Source of the DNA: Casuarius casuarius
Taxonomy: Eukaryota; Chordata; Aves; Casuariiformes; Casuariidae
Assembly: GCA_003342895.1 (NCBI GenBank)
Contig: PTFA01000024.1
Location: 1,506,932 to 1,570,931, forward strand
DNA length: 64,000 nt
Reading direction: 5' to 3'
The position numbers were made by a program, and so were the translations under genes. Under the pieces are notes generated by a model, which had not been told where the DNA came from, ran no database searches, and saw nothing but the letters and a program-made list of their open reading frames with translations. This document shows, one piece after another, positions 24,173-36,900 of this stretch (the first letter of the stretch is position 1; each line of letters starts with the position of its first letter).

Positions 24173-25463
24173 CAGGTCTGTGGGGCTCTCCTCACGCCTT
24201 CCTCATCTACGCAGCTGAAACACAATGGCTACGGGGGCCAGGACTGGCAGCGTGTGGGCCAGACCATGGTGGCAGTAGGTTCCTGCCCTCGACCTAGCTG
24301 AGCTCAGATGCCAGTGGGGAGACGAGATACTTCACGTTCAGGACCAGAATTTGCATTTCACTGGTTTGCCTCGGCGTTGTTCCCTCATCATGACTGCTGG
24401 TACAATCAGTCCTTTGCACTAGAGAAAACACCCCCATGCACCTTCTCAAGAGTCTCCACTCTCAATTGCCCGTAGCCGACTGCCACAGGTTTTGAAATAT
24501 ACACCAGCATACGGGCAAAATGCCATTTGATGAAAGAGAACAATACACGGGAGAGCTGTGACCTGAAATCAAGTAGAGTGGGGGGCTTTGGAATAACAGA
24601 AATATCTGGTAGAGGAAGGATTAATAGACTCTGCCCATGCCCTTTTTCAGGGGAGTAAAGCAGCAGGTTATTTTCACTGCATTGCTAAAGCATATTGCTT
24701 TTCAAAGGTATCCTATAATTTATATATAGTGAGAAATGGCTAGAAATGTGCATGTTTTCAGAGTGCTGGTCTGAATGAAATAGAAACAGTTTTTCAGTAA
24801 AACAAGTCAGATATGTCTCAGAGTGTCTGAAAACCAGATTTATCCTAGAATTAATTGCGGGCTGCCTGGGGCAGACACCTACTTTTTATTTCCTGTTTAT
24901 ACAGAGCTGAGCACAACAGGGTCTGGACCTTTGACGGAAGATCCGAGATACCACGGTAGTAAGAAAAGTAATGGACTATAATTTGGCGAAGACTTTGGAA
25001 AGGCCACCAGGAACCCAGCTGACCAAATCCAATGGCACTTTTGCAGACCGTAGTCCTCAATGTTAATTCTTAAAGACAGTTACAGAAAGGTGTCTGCATC
25101 TATTGTGGTGCAAATCCCACATCACTGAAGGAGTCCTTGCACAGTACAAAAATGAATAATAAGGTATTTCCCTGTTAATGTCAGAACATCCATTTGTGGC
25201 TCAGGGGATCACAGATTTCCTATTTAAATGTCAAACACTGATATCTCCAGGCTTTTCTCTGGGAAACCACACACTCCAAGAGACCTGCCTTTTATGTGCA
25301 ATGCTGATACAAAAGAGGAGTGATTCAGCTGACATCAGGATCAGTGTGGCATCAGACGCAGGAACAATAAAAAACAGATACTAGATTAGAGAAGTTCAAG
25401 GTGGAGCAAACATTTAGCAAACAATTAGTAAATATGAGCGCAGGGTAACAGGATAAGATACGC

Positions 25464-25481
25464 GGGGTGGGGGTGGGGGGG
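25464..25481 (+). other. G-quadruplex-prone G run
   Basis: Runs of four, five and seven G are separated by single T bases. Together they satisfy the four-tract requirement for an intramolecular quadruplex with short loops on the + strand. No gene or promoter is recognisable next to it. Confidence 0.6.
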
Positions 25482-26574
25482 AACTACTTCAACATCCTGG
25501 GGACTCTCTTGATTCAAAAGGCAACGATGAGTTGTCAGGGCATCCTACACCCATAATTTCAGAAGTGCAGTGATTCATTTCCAGCCCAGCAGTTCAAAGC
25601 CAAAGATGCGCTAAGCCGCTTCTTGACATTTGAAAACAGAAGCTGCCTCGACCCAGCACTAGAAACAAGATTAGCCCTTTCAGATCAGAAGGAAAACACT
25701 AGTGAAGCACCAGAGGGTTCAGTGTGGGGTCTTTCTAATAGCCACAGACTTGGATGATGTTGTTGAAAGCACAAGCTGCCAAGTTTAGAAAGGAAAATGG
25801 ATGAAGTATTAATTTACTTATTGCTTAAGTGTCTCAGCTGATGGTGAAATACTATTCAGGATAGACTGCTATAAAACAGGGATTCTTGGAACAAGGTCAT
25901 AATACACAGCAAGAGCATCTAATGGAATAAAAAGAGGATTTAAAATTGCCATATAAACATTTTCCAAAGCCTTCAGCGAAGTACATCTGCAAGAACAGGA
26001 AACATGAAACTGAGAGGCAGTGACCAGGCCCACAGGAAAGAAGGGGACCCTATTGCTCATATCAGATGCATCTCACCAGGGATATAGTACTTTAGCAAAG
26101 AGTCTGTTTTCGTCTGCAGGCCTGTTAGTGATCAGAAGACAGATTTTCTTCACAGTTTGGGCCTTTTCTACTAATTCAATATTATGCTCTTTTACCTACT
26201 GCCAGACCTTAGACTAATTAAAGGCAGATTTCCTGTGAGACCACAGAATTACTTGTGTGTATTAAGCACTAGCTCTGGCATTACATTGATCTCTTCTTTT
26301 TTTTCTTCCTTTAATTATTTCATAAACAAATTCACTCAGCAGCAGATATCTTGATACCTTCCACAGTGTAGTTTTAAGGCACATATATTGCCCAAGCTCA
26401 GTGTCTCTGTACTTTTCATCTACCAATTTTAATTTGCTTGTTCAGCAGAGGATACCAGAAACATATGTTGGAAACTTAATGTTACACCATTGGATCAGGG
26501 CCAGAGCGCTCTGCACTGCTTTAACCCATGCCCTAGAGAAGGGGCGTTTGAAATTTGCCATTTGAAAATGTGGG

Positions 26575-26690
26575 TTCGCAGCACCGGGCCTTGCATGGGG
26601 AAGTTTCGATCCCGGTCCTGCGGCAAGGGTCTCCCCTCGGCAAGCCAGATCGCTGCGGGGGGCGGATCAGTTGTTCCCCTTCGCTGCAGT
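26575..26690. other. CpG-enriched pocket
   Basis: A short stretch carries about ten CpG (around TTCGCAGC, TTTCGATCCCGG, CTCGGCAAG and CGCTGCGGGG). It contains no exon or RNA gene structure. A tRNA-like B-box was considered and rejected. Confidence 0.3.
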
Positions 26691-27362
26691 GGAGCTACAC
26701 TGCTCAAATGTGAGATGAACGTGTAGGCTTGCGTATGACACACCCAGCTTTTAAAGTTCAATCAGTAAACAAAAAAAGAACAAAAAAGCAAGAATCTAAA
26801 CTGTTTTGGCTTACCTGACTGTGGACGTGGATAAAAAGCAGTATCAGGCATCCAGGAGGAGAAATAGCAATGCACAAACTTCCTGGAGCACCTGCTGTCC
26901 TCCCCCCAAAAGACACCCCAGACCGACATAACACTGTACATTCGTGGTGTCTTTTGTTCTTCGCAGAGCAAAAAAACATGAAAGAAACACTGCTGGATTT
27001 GAAATAAGCTACAAATAGGTCAAGTTCAGATGACTACTAGTCATGCGCCACCTTGGTACACCACTGCATGAGCAGGGATTGGTTTCTGGCACATGCTGCA
27101 CCCCAGACATGGTGCGTGCCTCCAGCGGGCTCACAAGCTACGGAAAGGCATGCTACACGCTATCTACGCTCTGCAGCCTTGCGTGGCCGCTGACAGTGTT
27201 TGAAATTGCATTAATGAAAGCAAGATAAGAGAGAAAAAATTCTTCTGGTGTCTCAGGGCGAAACTGCTGCTCATCAGAAGTTAAAATAAGTCAACTGGAA
27301 GTTCAAATAACGTGCTGGTACGTGTCGTATGCCTGAGCCCGCGCAAACAGCCGTAAACATGT

Positions 27363-27414
27363 GTCTGCGCAGAAGAGACAGAAGACACAACGCACGTCTG
27401 TGCGGAAGAGACAG
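27363..27414. repeat. 19-bp repeat, two copies at 33-bp spacing
   Basis: The words at 27363-27381 and 27396-27414 share 17 of 19 bases (GTCTG, then GAAGAGACAG). The intervening 14 bases partly resemble the flank. This is a small internal duplication in a CpG-bearing region. Confidence 0.6.
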
Positions 27415-28970
27415 CTCTTCAGTCAGAGCTGGCATTATCGTTTCTCTCGAAAACACGCTGTCTGCTCTTAGCGACTTCTGAAACTGCACCACGCTGGGTT
27501 GTTCTTCGTTGAAAGCCATGCTGCAAGACACAGCCGCCGTTCCTCGGCCCAACACCTCCATCCTCGTTCCTGTGGGTGTACGGGAGGTCGGGTGCTGGGC
27601 TGCGGTCACACAGTGTGTGTAATTCGTACAAAACGGGCATTGGGGTGGTTTTGGTGAAATGACTCCAACTTCAAGGACGCTTCTGCTCCTTTTCCCACAG
27701 GCTTTCCAGCAATCCGTTTACAACAGCATCTTTTATTGTCGTCAATTAACGATATATTAGCAGTACTTTTGCCCTGGCAATAGGGCTGTCGATACCAGCC
27801 CTCTCCCTACAGTTGCCAGCCAACATGCTTCCTCGGCAGCTTTCCAGTTTCACTCCACTTTCAGAGGGCTCCAGGTATCTGAGCTAAGCCTGCCTGCTGT
27901 GCTCACATCTTACGCTTTGCACTTTCCATGCTAGAGTGACTGACCACTAAAATAAACCTGACAGGATTCCTGTTTTTTTTTTCTGGGAATTGATTTCAGC
28001 AGGATTTCACCTATTGCCTCACAAACACATTTATTTAATGTGGCTTAGGACCGTATTCCATCTGTTTGGTTTTTTGGCCAAAATAGGAAATAAAAATTAC
28101 CTCTTTTTTCTTTTTTTTTTTTTAAGGAATCAAGGTCAGTTCTGCTTTTTCTCTTTTAAATATAAATCTATCTCCAAACTCCAAATAACCAAGTTATCTC
28201 ATGTTATGACAAGATGTGAGTGTGCTGGATTTCTCTCTTCTCCCCTAACTCCTCATGGGAGAATAACCCAGGTGTCTCCTGGCCTCTGATAAGAAAGCAA
28301 GCTTTAAATCAACAGGTAGCATTTAAGATCCGTGGATCACCGATAATGTGACTTTCATGTTATTTTTAATGATACTGAGAGCCTTGACATTCTGCACCCT
28401 TCTTGCAATGCCATAAACCAGCTGGGAGCCTGGGAAGCCGTGAGCGATAAGAGGGACTAGGACAAATACAGCACCTGCCTGGGAGTTTTGACCATGTCAG
28501 CTCTTACAGTCATGGTTTTATTGCTCAAAGCAGCATGAAAAAGGTGGTCAAAAACTTTCTGACAACGTTTTCCTGTTTGAAAATATCACTTAGTCATAAC
28601 CGAAATGTCTGAAGATGCCAATCTTGGATAAATTTCTTCTGAAAAGCATATAAAAACAAAGCATTACGGTAAGATCACTGTGGAAACCTATCAGAACAGA
28701 ACATTTCAATCTAACATTTTCAAATACTTTGAAACTAGAAATGCAATATAAGAAAACCAGAGCTAGAATGAAACAGTTGCATTTTAGATGATTTTGTCTG
28801 ATCCAGAACAACACCTACACCCAAATGTAATGTCACCAGAAATTCCAAAATTACATCTCTTATTATGATTTTGAATTTTTAAAAATTTGAAAATCTCAGG
28901 AAACAGCTCTCAAGCAGGTCACTCAGTAACCTCTTTGCAAAAATAATAAAAGAAATACATTTCTCTTGTA

Positions 28971-28988
28971 TTGATTTTGATTTTGATT
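28971..28988 (+). repeat. GATTTT hexanucleotide repeat
   Basis: There are about three tandem copies of GATTTT. On the opposite strand it produces the SKSKS-like run in a chance open frame. Confidence 0.7.
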
Positions 28989-29190
28989 TACTCTGCTTTT
29001 TTTGTGCGTACAGAAGGTTCTTATTTTCCATACTTAGCAGTGTATTTAAATTGTAGATGTTTATAAAAAATCTTACAAAAATAAAGGTAATTTTAGATGG
29101 AGACACAATGTGAGAAAATTGATTTTCCCTAAGAACAGTTTTTTTTCTCATGATAGTTACTGAGATTACTGAGCTAGTAAAATAGGATAC

Positions 29191-29292
29191 CCGAGGTAAA
29201 GGTACAGCATGACAACACATTTGAAGTATAGCAGTTTCAAATAATCTCCCAATTTCCTCCTCCTCACGGAATTTGCCTTTGTTTTTCAATGC
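29191..29292 (-). other. Possible 102-bp exon, reverse strand
   Basis: Read on the - strand, a strong pyrimidine tract ending TTTTTTTTCTCCAG precedes the segment. The segment is 102 bases (34 codons) long and open in the frame of a larger 173-codon open stretch at 28879-29400. It encodes a charged peptide containing KGKFREEEEIGRLFETA, which looks more protein-like than other frames here. The 3' boundary CGG|GTATCC is a weak donor. A length divisible by three would suit a cassette exon. I do not recognise the protein. The flanking frame outside the candidate is low complexity and is probably intronic. Confidence 0.2.
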
Positions 29293-29499
29293 CTGGAGAA
29301 AAAAAAGAAATTCGATAACATGAGTAAGTGCTAAAACATGATAAAATGGACTTTGAAAAAATGAGCTATGATAACATAACTTGTATGTTAATAACTCCAT
29401 GGCCTGTTATACTGAGGGTTTCACAGCAATAGGATCCTCCACATAAAATACCTTACGCAAGGAGGGTCATATCTGCTTTTACCCCCAGTATGTCAGCGC

Positions 29500-29700
29500 A
29501 GGCTCCTGCGTTGATCCCAGCTGCAGCAGTTTGGCTTGGGAATAAAAGTTGCAGGCGGAAGCGAAGCTGATACGTAAGCGCGTAATGAATGCTCGAATTT
29601 ATGGATGCTGTGTATGAACAGTTCACTAAAGGGATGTTATTATATAGGAAATATACTTCCTGCGAGTCTCAATAGTACTATTACTGAAGAAAATTTAAAA
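29500..29700. promoter_or_regulatory. Candidate conserved non-coding element
   Basis: Unique sequence combines CpG-containing words (GATACGTAAGCGCGTAATGAATG near 29568-29590) with TAAT-type and AT-rich words. A CRE/C/EBP-like ACGTAA and homeodomain-like GTAATGAATG lie side by side. There is no repeat or frame. Regulatory role is inferred. Confidence 0.2.
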
Positions 29701-29819
29701 AATTCAGCGTATCCATGACAGTTTTCATCCCACCACCCCACCCTACTGTTTGCGCAAGTTACCACTCAGTAAGGAAGAGAGGTGATACAGAGATTGAGCC
29801 CTTCCAGGAGCCAAGAAGA

Positions 29820-29960
29820 TGTGGCTTCATGCGCAGCTGCGTGCAGAGGGACGCACCAACCGGGCGCATGCCGGGAGCCACCAGGACAGTTGTAGGGAGA
29901 AGAGGGCAGCAATGCAGCCGGTGCGCGCCGCGTGCTGCCAGGCACCCGCCACCCGGCTGG
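29820..29960. other. CpG-enriched pocket
   Basis: GC-rich sequence with many CpG (GCGCAGCTGCG, CCGGGCGCATGC, GGTGCGCGCCGCG) is covered by meaningless open frames on both strands. No transcription-start architecture is visible. Confidence 0.35.
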
Positions 29961-30199
29961 AGAGACTCCCTTCGTGGTCTGCTCTGCTCCTGGCTGGTGA
30001 GAAGGGCAGGATCAACCCAGCTTTCTCCCTGTGGCCTGTCCCTGTGGTTGTAACAGAACATATACGGGGAAAACAAGCCTATTTTGGATCATAAGCACTG
30101 CCAGTTCTTCTTGCAAGACCCTCCTGTGGTGGTTTTTACCCATTTGGGCTGACGTAGGGAGGGACATCCAGGTCTCCAGGACAGAAGGATGGCAGTGGG

Positions 30200-30228
30200 A
30201 AAACAAACAAACAAACAAACAAAAAAAA
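30200..30228 (+). repeat. AAAC tetranucleotide microsatellite
   Basis: About five AAAC units are followed by an A8 run. It is a short simple repeat with no associated element. Confidence 0.9.
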
Positions 30229-30319
30229 CTACTGATAAGATACTAGGCTGAGGGAAGTCATGCTGGGTCTCTCTCTTACAAATGGTTTAAGCCTCCAGGT
30301 TACCCCTGCACCACCTCTG

Positions 30320-30420
30320 TCCTTGCGGCGGGGCGATCGCTGGTGCTGCCCATCCCTGCTTCGCTCGCGAGCGCAGAGCAGGAGTGCCGGGCAGCCCGGC
30401 TGCAGGGGAGCATGTCGGGG
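30320..30420. other. CpG-enriched pocket
   Basis: A short GC-rich stretch with CpG clusters (TTGCGGCGGGGCGATCGC, TTCGCTCGCGAGCG). GCGATCGC and CTCGCGAG are self-complementary words. No gene is attached. Confidence 0.3.
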
Positions 30421-31910
30421 TTTATTTTTCAATGCCTTACAAAACGTACGCTCTCTCTAGCGTACCAGCTGCCAGCTCACGGTTTTTCTCATCCGCTCAG
30501 TTCGCTGCTATTGGAATGATATCCTCCATGCTGACTCGGCTTCGCATCAGTAGTATTATCCCTGCCCGACAGCTGGGCAGAGGATTACGTGGAAATCCAG
30601 CAGTCCAGCAGCGTTCGTGCTGGGAGCGAGCCCTCAGACCGGCGGCAGCCCCAGAGAGCCCCGTAACTAAAAATTGGTTGAAGGAATTTTATTCAGGCTT
30701 CAGCGGGAATTGAAGTGCATGCTTTTAGGCATAAAGCAAGCGTGGGAAAATTCAGGCGGAAGACAAAAATACCATGCAGACTTATGCTGACAAAATACAG
30801 ACCATCTAGTTTTTCAGCCTGTACTGATGCAGCTGCAGAGACCAAAAAGCTAGCTGCTTGCAGATGTTGCAGCAAGTAGGTAAGTGCCTAGATCATGTCT
30901 GTACTGTGAAATGATCATTTGAAAAACTTGCTCACATATCTATTTCTATCATATACAGTAAAAGAAAAGTGTCAAAAAAGGAAAAAAAACCTGATGGTAT
31001 TTCAACCTGCCTACGTACATTTAGAAGGACAATTACAAAATAAATGAGTGATTTATCAAATCCACACTGTTGGGCTGATCCCTCTGCCGTTGCTGCACAT
31101 TCACCATGGCATTTTGGGCCAGAATTGATTAGCTGTGCCTGATTGCATAAGCACAGTTTGCTTCTCTCACATTAACCTGTTATTTTTCTCATTGATTTCT
31201 TCTGTGTGCCTCAGTTGCACTAAAACAAGCAGAAAGCCATTTACTGCCACTACGGAGCACGAATAGCATTTATATCCACACGCACATCTTAGCGAGTTGG
31301 CTGTTTAAGTGCAAGAACTAAATAAAGGTTTCTAGGGGCAAGTCTTGCACAAAATCGCACCGGGGTCCTCCTAAAGTTTCATCCCCGCTTGGATCCCGCG
31401 GGTCTGTCGTCTCCCACATCTGCTCCCAGCAGCACTGCCACCCCTTCGCCCTGGGGCTCCTCGGCAGCGGTTCGGCTCAGGGGTGCAGCTATTGAAATGG
31501 GCTTTGGTCGAAGCAGCGTCAAAGCCAAGAGGTGGCCTTCCATACCACCCATTCTGCTAAAACCTTTTCTTCTTTTGCAGAAAGATAGATAGATTTTTAT
31601 TAAGGATAAATTTTCCATGGCAGTTGTTTCACTGTCCATAAGAGACATAACTGCAAGCTGTAAGCAAAGTAAAAAGGCTTTACAGCTGCACACTTAATTC
31701 ACTCAGCTGGGGAGGGGCACAGTCAATAGTCTTTGTCATCCTAGCTAGAAATGCGCACCACTAAATCATTTCTGGGACGTGGGGGACCTTCACTGTCCCA
31801 AAAAGAGATGCTAACTTTTATGATAATGCCTCACTTCCTCCATCACAAGCAGCTTCTTTTATTTTTTCCCTCAGCACAAAGTTTAGATACAAAAAACAAG
31901 TCTCTTCCAT

Positions 31911-31935
31911 AATAAAATAATAAAATAATATAATA
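31911..31935 (+). repeat. AATAAAATAAT simple repeat
   Basis: About 25 bases of AATAA/TAAAATAA units form an A/T-only simple repeat. The AATAAA words are part of the repeat and are not evidence for a polyadenylation site. Confidence 0.8.
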
Positions 31936-33159
31936 GCTTTCACCCTGCAAATTCAATGTGAAAATACCTTATTTCTGATGGCCTGCTATCCAAGCAGCCA
32001 AGCATCATTTCCACAGCCACTAGTGACCTTCTAATAACTGTTAGCTCAGTGGAAGTCAAGAAAGACAATTTTGAAGATCATAATGGTATTTCATTATTTT
32101 GATAGGATTTAGTAAACGTAATGAAGAAACTGGAAAGCAAAAAGTTCATAAAAATTGGGGTCCTTAGCTTATTTGAATTATTCCCATACGTTATGTCCAT
32201 GCCCCTAGGACCAGTCCTTTTCTGGTCTACACTCTCCCTCAGCAGTGCCCCAAGGGCATCACTCTGCTTTTTCTCAGCATACCCATCTTCAGGCTTATGG
32301 CAAAACCTCTGTACTTGCCTCCTACTGCCAACAAGAGATCAAGACCTGTCCCAGATTAGATTTGGGCTCTGCCATTAGCAACACAGATTGGTAGGACTTC
32401 TGCCTGGTTCCTTCAGGAATAAGCAAAGCCATAAAACAGTCATTTTAGCCAGATCGGTTGGTGAATCAAGACTGAAAAACCGGACAGCCAAACTCAGCTT
32501 TCCAGCAAAGGCAGGGGAGAGAGGCAGGAAGGGTGAAACCTGCAGAGGCAGAAATTGTTTGGGTGCTCTCTAGCTGATATTCCTTTGATGACTGCCAGCG
32601 CTATCAATCTCAAGTGTCATCTCCAGTCCCCTGGCATCACCCCTCCTGTTCCTAGCCCAACCATAATCATAATTCCCTTTGCAAAAATAAACTTTAATGA
32701 GTGGTTCTAAAAGCATGGCAGCCTCAGTTAAAACACAAGTAGTTTGGCCATTGCTATTCTTAGCCAGCTGGGTAGTCATCTTCCCGGCGGAGAGGCAGAG
32801 CTCACAGGCGCTGGCTGCTCTAGTGCCGCAGGACTCATGTTCCCAGCACCGGGCCGCCTCTCCCCCCGTGCTTCTGGGCGGTGTGACATTACATATCCAG
32901 GCATGCCACTTGTCATTTTGGTGTCAGCCAGCTCAGCATTTCTTTCTAGCAACATTAGCTTCTAGGAGGGAGGGAGCCAGGGGGGGAAACCTGCCAGTTT
33001 GCCTTCGAACGCATCCATCATTGCACGCGACCTGGGATCCACCAGCACTAATTATGTTCCCAGGGCCCTGGCAATATCACTGCAAATAAATACCTCAAAA
33101 GCAGAGAGCGAAAATAGGAGTAATGCTCAAAGTGCTTGGATCACTGGGTTTGCTTCCTT

Positions 33160-33207
33160 ATTTTTTTTTCTTTTTCTTTAATTTGAAAAAAAAAAAACAA
33201 AAAACCT
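33160..33207. repeat. T-rich/A-rich inverted homopolymer pair
   Basis: A T-rich run (33160-33179) is followed within about ten bases by an A-rich run (33186-33204). They could pair as a weak hairpin or cruciform. This is probably replication-slippage sequence without function. Confidence 0.6.
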
Positions 33208-33560
33208 ATACCTGCAAAATCAATTTTCCTTGAAGGCCTGAAACAAAGATGACCTTACCAGAACCAGTCTAAGGACCAACTTTTCAAAAAAACCTTCTGT
33301 ATTTGCAGTTCCTGCTTAGAGCGTGGTCATTTCTGCTGATAAAAAGCAGATTAGAGTCCAGCCACTGTCAGGCCTTAGACAGCCTGTAAAAAGCCAATAT
33401 ATATTAAGCAGAACTGCCTAGGAAAATCCTGTTTCCAAGCATCACTGATCCCAGCATCTTGGAACTGTTGGACAATTTATCATTTCAATGGCCCAACTGA
33501 AATCCCATTAAATCAAAGGAAAATTTTCAGGACCTGTTGGATCAGTCCCCATGCAACAGG

Positions 33561-33615
33561 GAAATAATACTTAGGTTTTATAGACAGTAAACTAACTTGT
33601 TCAAGGCTACAGAAG
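33561..33615 (+). repeat. MIR-like SINE relic
   Basis: The segment AATAATACTTAGG ... TTTTATAGACAGTAAAC ... AACTTGTTCAAGGCTACAG follows the order of the MIR 3' half ('ATTTTACAGATGAGGAAAC ... AACTTGCCCAAGGTCACACAG'), with the middle shortened. The match is degraded but ordered. Confidence 0.45.
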
Positions 33616-33837
33616 AAACTGTAGAAAACTCCCCAAGATGCAGTCTGGTACATCTAATCCTTCTTTTTGAAGTCCCCCAAATGTCTCTCCCAAGATAGAC
33701 AATAATGTTTCCACTGCCGTTTTACAAAATAACATGTTTTGAAACTCCCAGGTCTTTGGGCACAAGGCCTAAAACACTGAGCAGCTCTCTTCTCAGCACG
33801 GTTACTGAGTGCTGTACGATTTTGAACAGGGTGTGAT

Positions 33838-33918
33838 TTTTCTGGAATGCCCTTTCCCATTCTAAAATGTGAATAACGGTATTTACGTACCTCACAGGTA
33901 TGATGGCAGAGTTAAGAC
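33838..33918 (-). repeat. MIR-like SINE relic, antisense
   Basis: The words CCCTTTCCCATTCTAAAATG, GAATAACGGTATTTACGTAC and CTCACAGGTATGATGGCAG follow the antisense MIR order 'CAGTTTCCTCATCTGTAAAATG ... GATAATAATAGTACCTACCTCATAGGGTTG'. This is one of the longer fossil matches here, lying about 250 bases from another relic of opposite orientation. Confidence 0.55.
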
Positions 33919-36900
33919 AGGATTTATCAAGCATTTCAGGGTCCTTGGAGAGCAGGAATTACAGAGCTGTGTGCTGATAGTGCATTAGACAGAACATTTA
34001 TTTTTTTAGGATAACAAAACAAGTCGCTCTGTGTTATGGCTAAGCAACAGAACTCAACTAAGATGCTCTGAAAGCACGAAACTCAGCACATTTCCCGCCT
34101 AACAAAATTCCCTTATCAAAGGATCTTAAAAGGATGGTTGGCTTTAACCAGCGCATGAGATAAGGCAACAGTTATGGGCTATGAGCTTATCTCAGAATTT
34201 CCTCAGATTAGTGAGTTTAAGCCAGAACAGGAAATGCTTTTGGATGTGGGTGTGCAGAAGCGCGTACCTACTGGTCAGGAAAAGAAAACTTTGTGTTAGC
34301 TGCCAGTATCTGGCTGACAACCCAGCACACAGGGTATGTTGGAACGGATTCATAGTCTTGCACTAGAAATTTATTTGGGGTTAAAAGTGGGTGGAAAAAA
34401 ATAAACTTCACTGAGACTCTGTTATATGAGTCCACGGACAAGGGCTTGAGTTTTGCTCTATATGTATTTGGCAGGCAATGCTGGAGATTTGTTTGCAGGG
34501 TGTCATTTGAGGTTTGCTCTGACATACACCATGGGATACCCACTGGGGTTATTTTGCTAGAGGCTTGCTCTTTCCAGCTGTCTTTAGCTTTCTTCAGCTG
34601 CTCAGGAAAAAGAGATTTCCTAAAGACAACTTATTCTTACATTGTACAAGGCTTGAAATTTTCTGTTCTTTCCTTCACTGCCCTCTCTCAAACTTTGGTT
34701 GACTAAGCAAATAAACAGGAGGCTCAAATACAATCTTACGTACATGCATACCAAAGAAAATACATGGTAATTCACCCAAGACCAACACCACCCTGCTCCT
34801 GGGAAGACCTGCAGGCTGTGAGCTTTGCTTTGCTGCACTGCACTTAACCTTGGAGGAGAGGTTGCTGGACCACAGTCAATGTGGATTCCCAGGGACCGGT
34901 GGGAGGCCAGGCCAGTGCACAAGGAGGCTCTGCCATGCCGTAGTGCTAGCCCTAAAGAAATTATGGCCTAGGAAAGGAAGTTCTGGATGGAGACAACTCA
35001 AATAAGGAGTTCCTTCTCAGCATTCCTTAGACCACACTCCCCCATCATTTCAGCCTTAAAATAATCAAAGGCAAATCATGCACAGGGGACCGAAACCTTC
35101 TCCAGTGAAACCTGTAACTCCATGACAGCTCCAGGGACCCCACTGCTTGCTATCAACTCTGCGAAGTTTGGGGCCATTAGAGCCACACTGTACAAGGGTG
35201 ACTGCTGGCTGCTTAGAGAGCAATGGGGAAACAATGCAGGGAGCGGGCTAGAAGTACAGCAAAAAATTAATACAGCCTTTGGGGCAATTCCTGAGGGGGT
35301 TGCTATAAGTTTCAGACCCTGCGTTCTTTGCATCATGCTCTGCTCCAACCCGCCTGGTCTGCACCCACAAATAAACCACCTGGCTTTGTGCCTTCTCTCC
35401 TGTCTCTTACCCGATACAGTAGGCTTGGTGGATGCTTTCATTTCTGCAGCTGCCAGAGCAGAAGAGAGGCTGCAAAGCTATGCAGCACCACAGGGATGTC
35501 CCAGCTCTCAGGTCCACAACAGCAGAAGTACTAGTAGTTGAGGCATCATTGCATGCCTATTCCTCCACGTCCATCTGACCTGTGAAGCACGCTCCCCAGC
35601 TCACAAGGCTGCATCCATGCTCACAGATGACAGAGGGTCAAGGCACAGGCTTGAGCAGCCACCCATGTTTGCCCATAGCATAAGTTATTAGCACGTTCTC
35701 TCACATGGAGTGTAGCTCAGATAGATAATGTAATTACGTGAGTTTTACCCATGTCAGTTAGCACTAATCCAGAGAACGGCTGAGCATGGTTCAGAGGATT
35801 AACATAGGCAAGGACTAGCCCCTTGTAGTACGGCAGGATGGATGAAGCAGCCTTGTTCCAGGAGACAATCTTATATAGACACAGCATGCAAACCATACCC
35901 AGGCCAGGGAGCTAGCCCTCATCATACTCTCAAACACAGGAGTAATTCAGCAAGCCATGGCACTGCCTCAAATGTGGCTGGAAAAGGAGCTCCAGATGCC
36001 TGCGGCAGCCCAGAAAGAAGTTGCAGTGCAGTGCCACTGAAAGTGGGAATGAAACACATGCAACTTAGTCAACTTAGTAAAAAAGATGCAAAGCTCAGTA
36101 GCACATTGGAGCCCTTCTTAATTCCTCACCTTGCTCACCTTTGCAGGTCTGGAGCTGGAAGAAGAGTCCAAAAGCTAAACACAATTGGGATTTCTTAGAT
36201 ATTAGGTATAGTATGTTCCCCTCACTTAAATAACCCAAGAGTCTTTTCCTTCAGCTTTTGCATTGATTTCATTATTCTGATATTATGTGTTATTCTAGAT
36301 ATTATGCTTCAGATGACGTAAAGCAGAAAGGTTTATTTGTATCAGCTAAGTATCTAACTTCAGAATATAAGCTGACAGACAGGACATATGAAACCAGTCT
36401 CAGATCTGATTCCAGGACTTCATTTGAACTATTTGATATTTTGTCTTATTGTGAATTATTTCATGATTTCCATCTACATCTTATTAAAGCAGTGAGTCCA
36501 ATATCTGCTTATATTGCTTGGTGAATGCTTCTCATAAAGCTACATTTACAGTTGTGTAGCATGTGCAAAATCAGTTGTTCTCACTTAGCATGAGATTCCA
36601 GTAAGAGCCAGTCAGGCAGACAACATCTGTCAAAAGATGTCTTTGATCTCTGCTTGCTGAAAGAGTGATACCAGCCTTGGAGGACTGGAGGGATCCTCTA
36701 CCAACAGAGAGACTTTCAGAATCACAAAACTTTCCTAAATAAAAGTTAAACGCTCTCTGGTGATGACACAGTCTGTTCATGCTTTAGGTCCAGCATTAAG
36801 TACTGCAAAGAAATGTCATTGACTCGTGATGATGACTTTGTGGCTTTCCCACAGGAGACAGCATGGCCAGCGCTGGCCACTACCACATCAGTTCCTACAA

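Larger units (their letters stand above)
23600..28870. other. Non-coding stretch, no gene seen
   Basis: There is no supportable gene. It contains a weak MIR-like relic near 23618, an AATAC-type repeat at 24112-24172, a G-quadruplex-prone run at 25464-25481, a CpG pocket at 26575-26690, a split short repeat at 27363-27414 and poly-T at 28111-28123. Nothing else stands out. Confidence 0.6.

Noticed and set aside
25819..25830. Short word TTATTGCTTAAG resembling the start of a known microRNA
   Set aside because: The similarity stops after about 12 bases and no hairpin-forming complement lies nearby.
26570..26600. GGGTTCG word reminiscent of a tRNA B-box
   Set aside because: No A-box, no cloverleaf arms and no matching acceptor stem were found around it.
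31911..31935. AATAAA words as a polyadenylation site
   Set aside because: They are part of an A/T simple repeat, with no transcript body or downstream GU-rich element evident.
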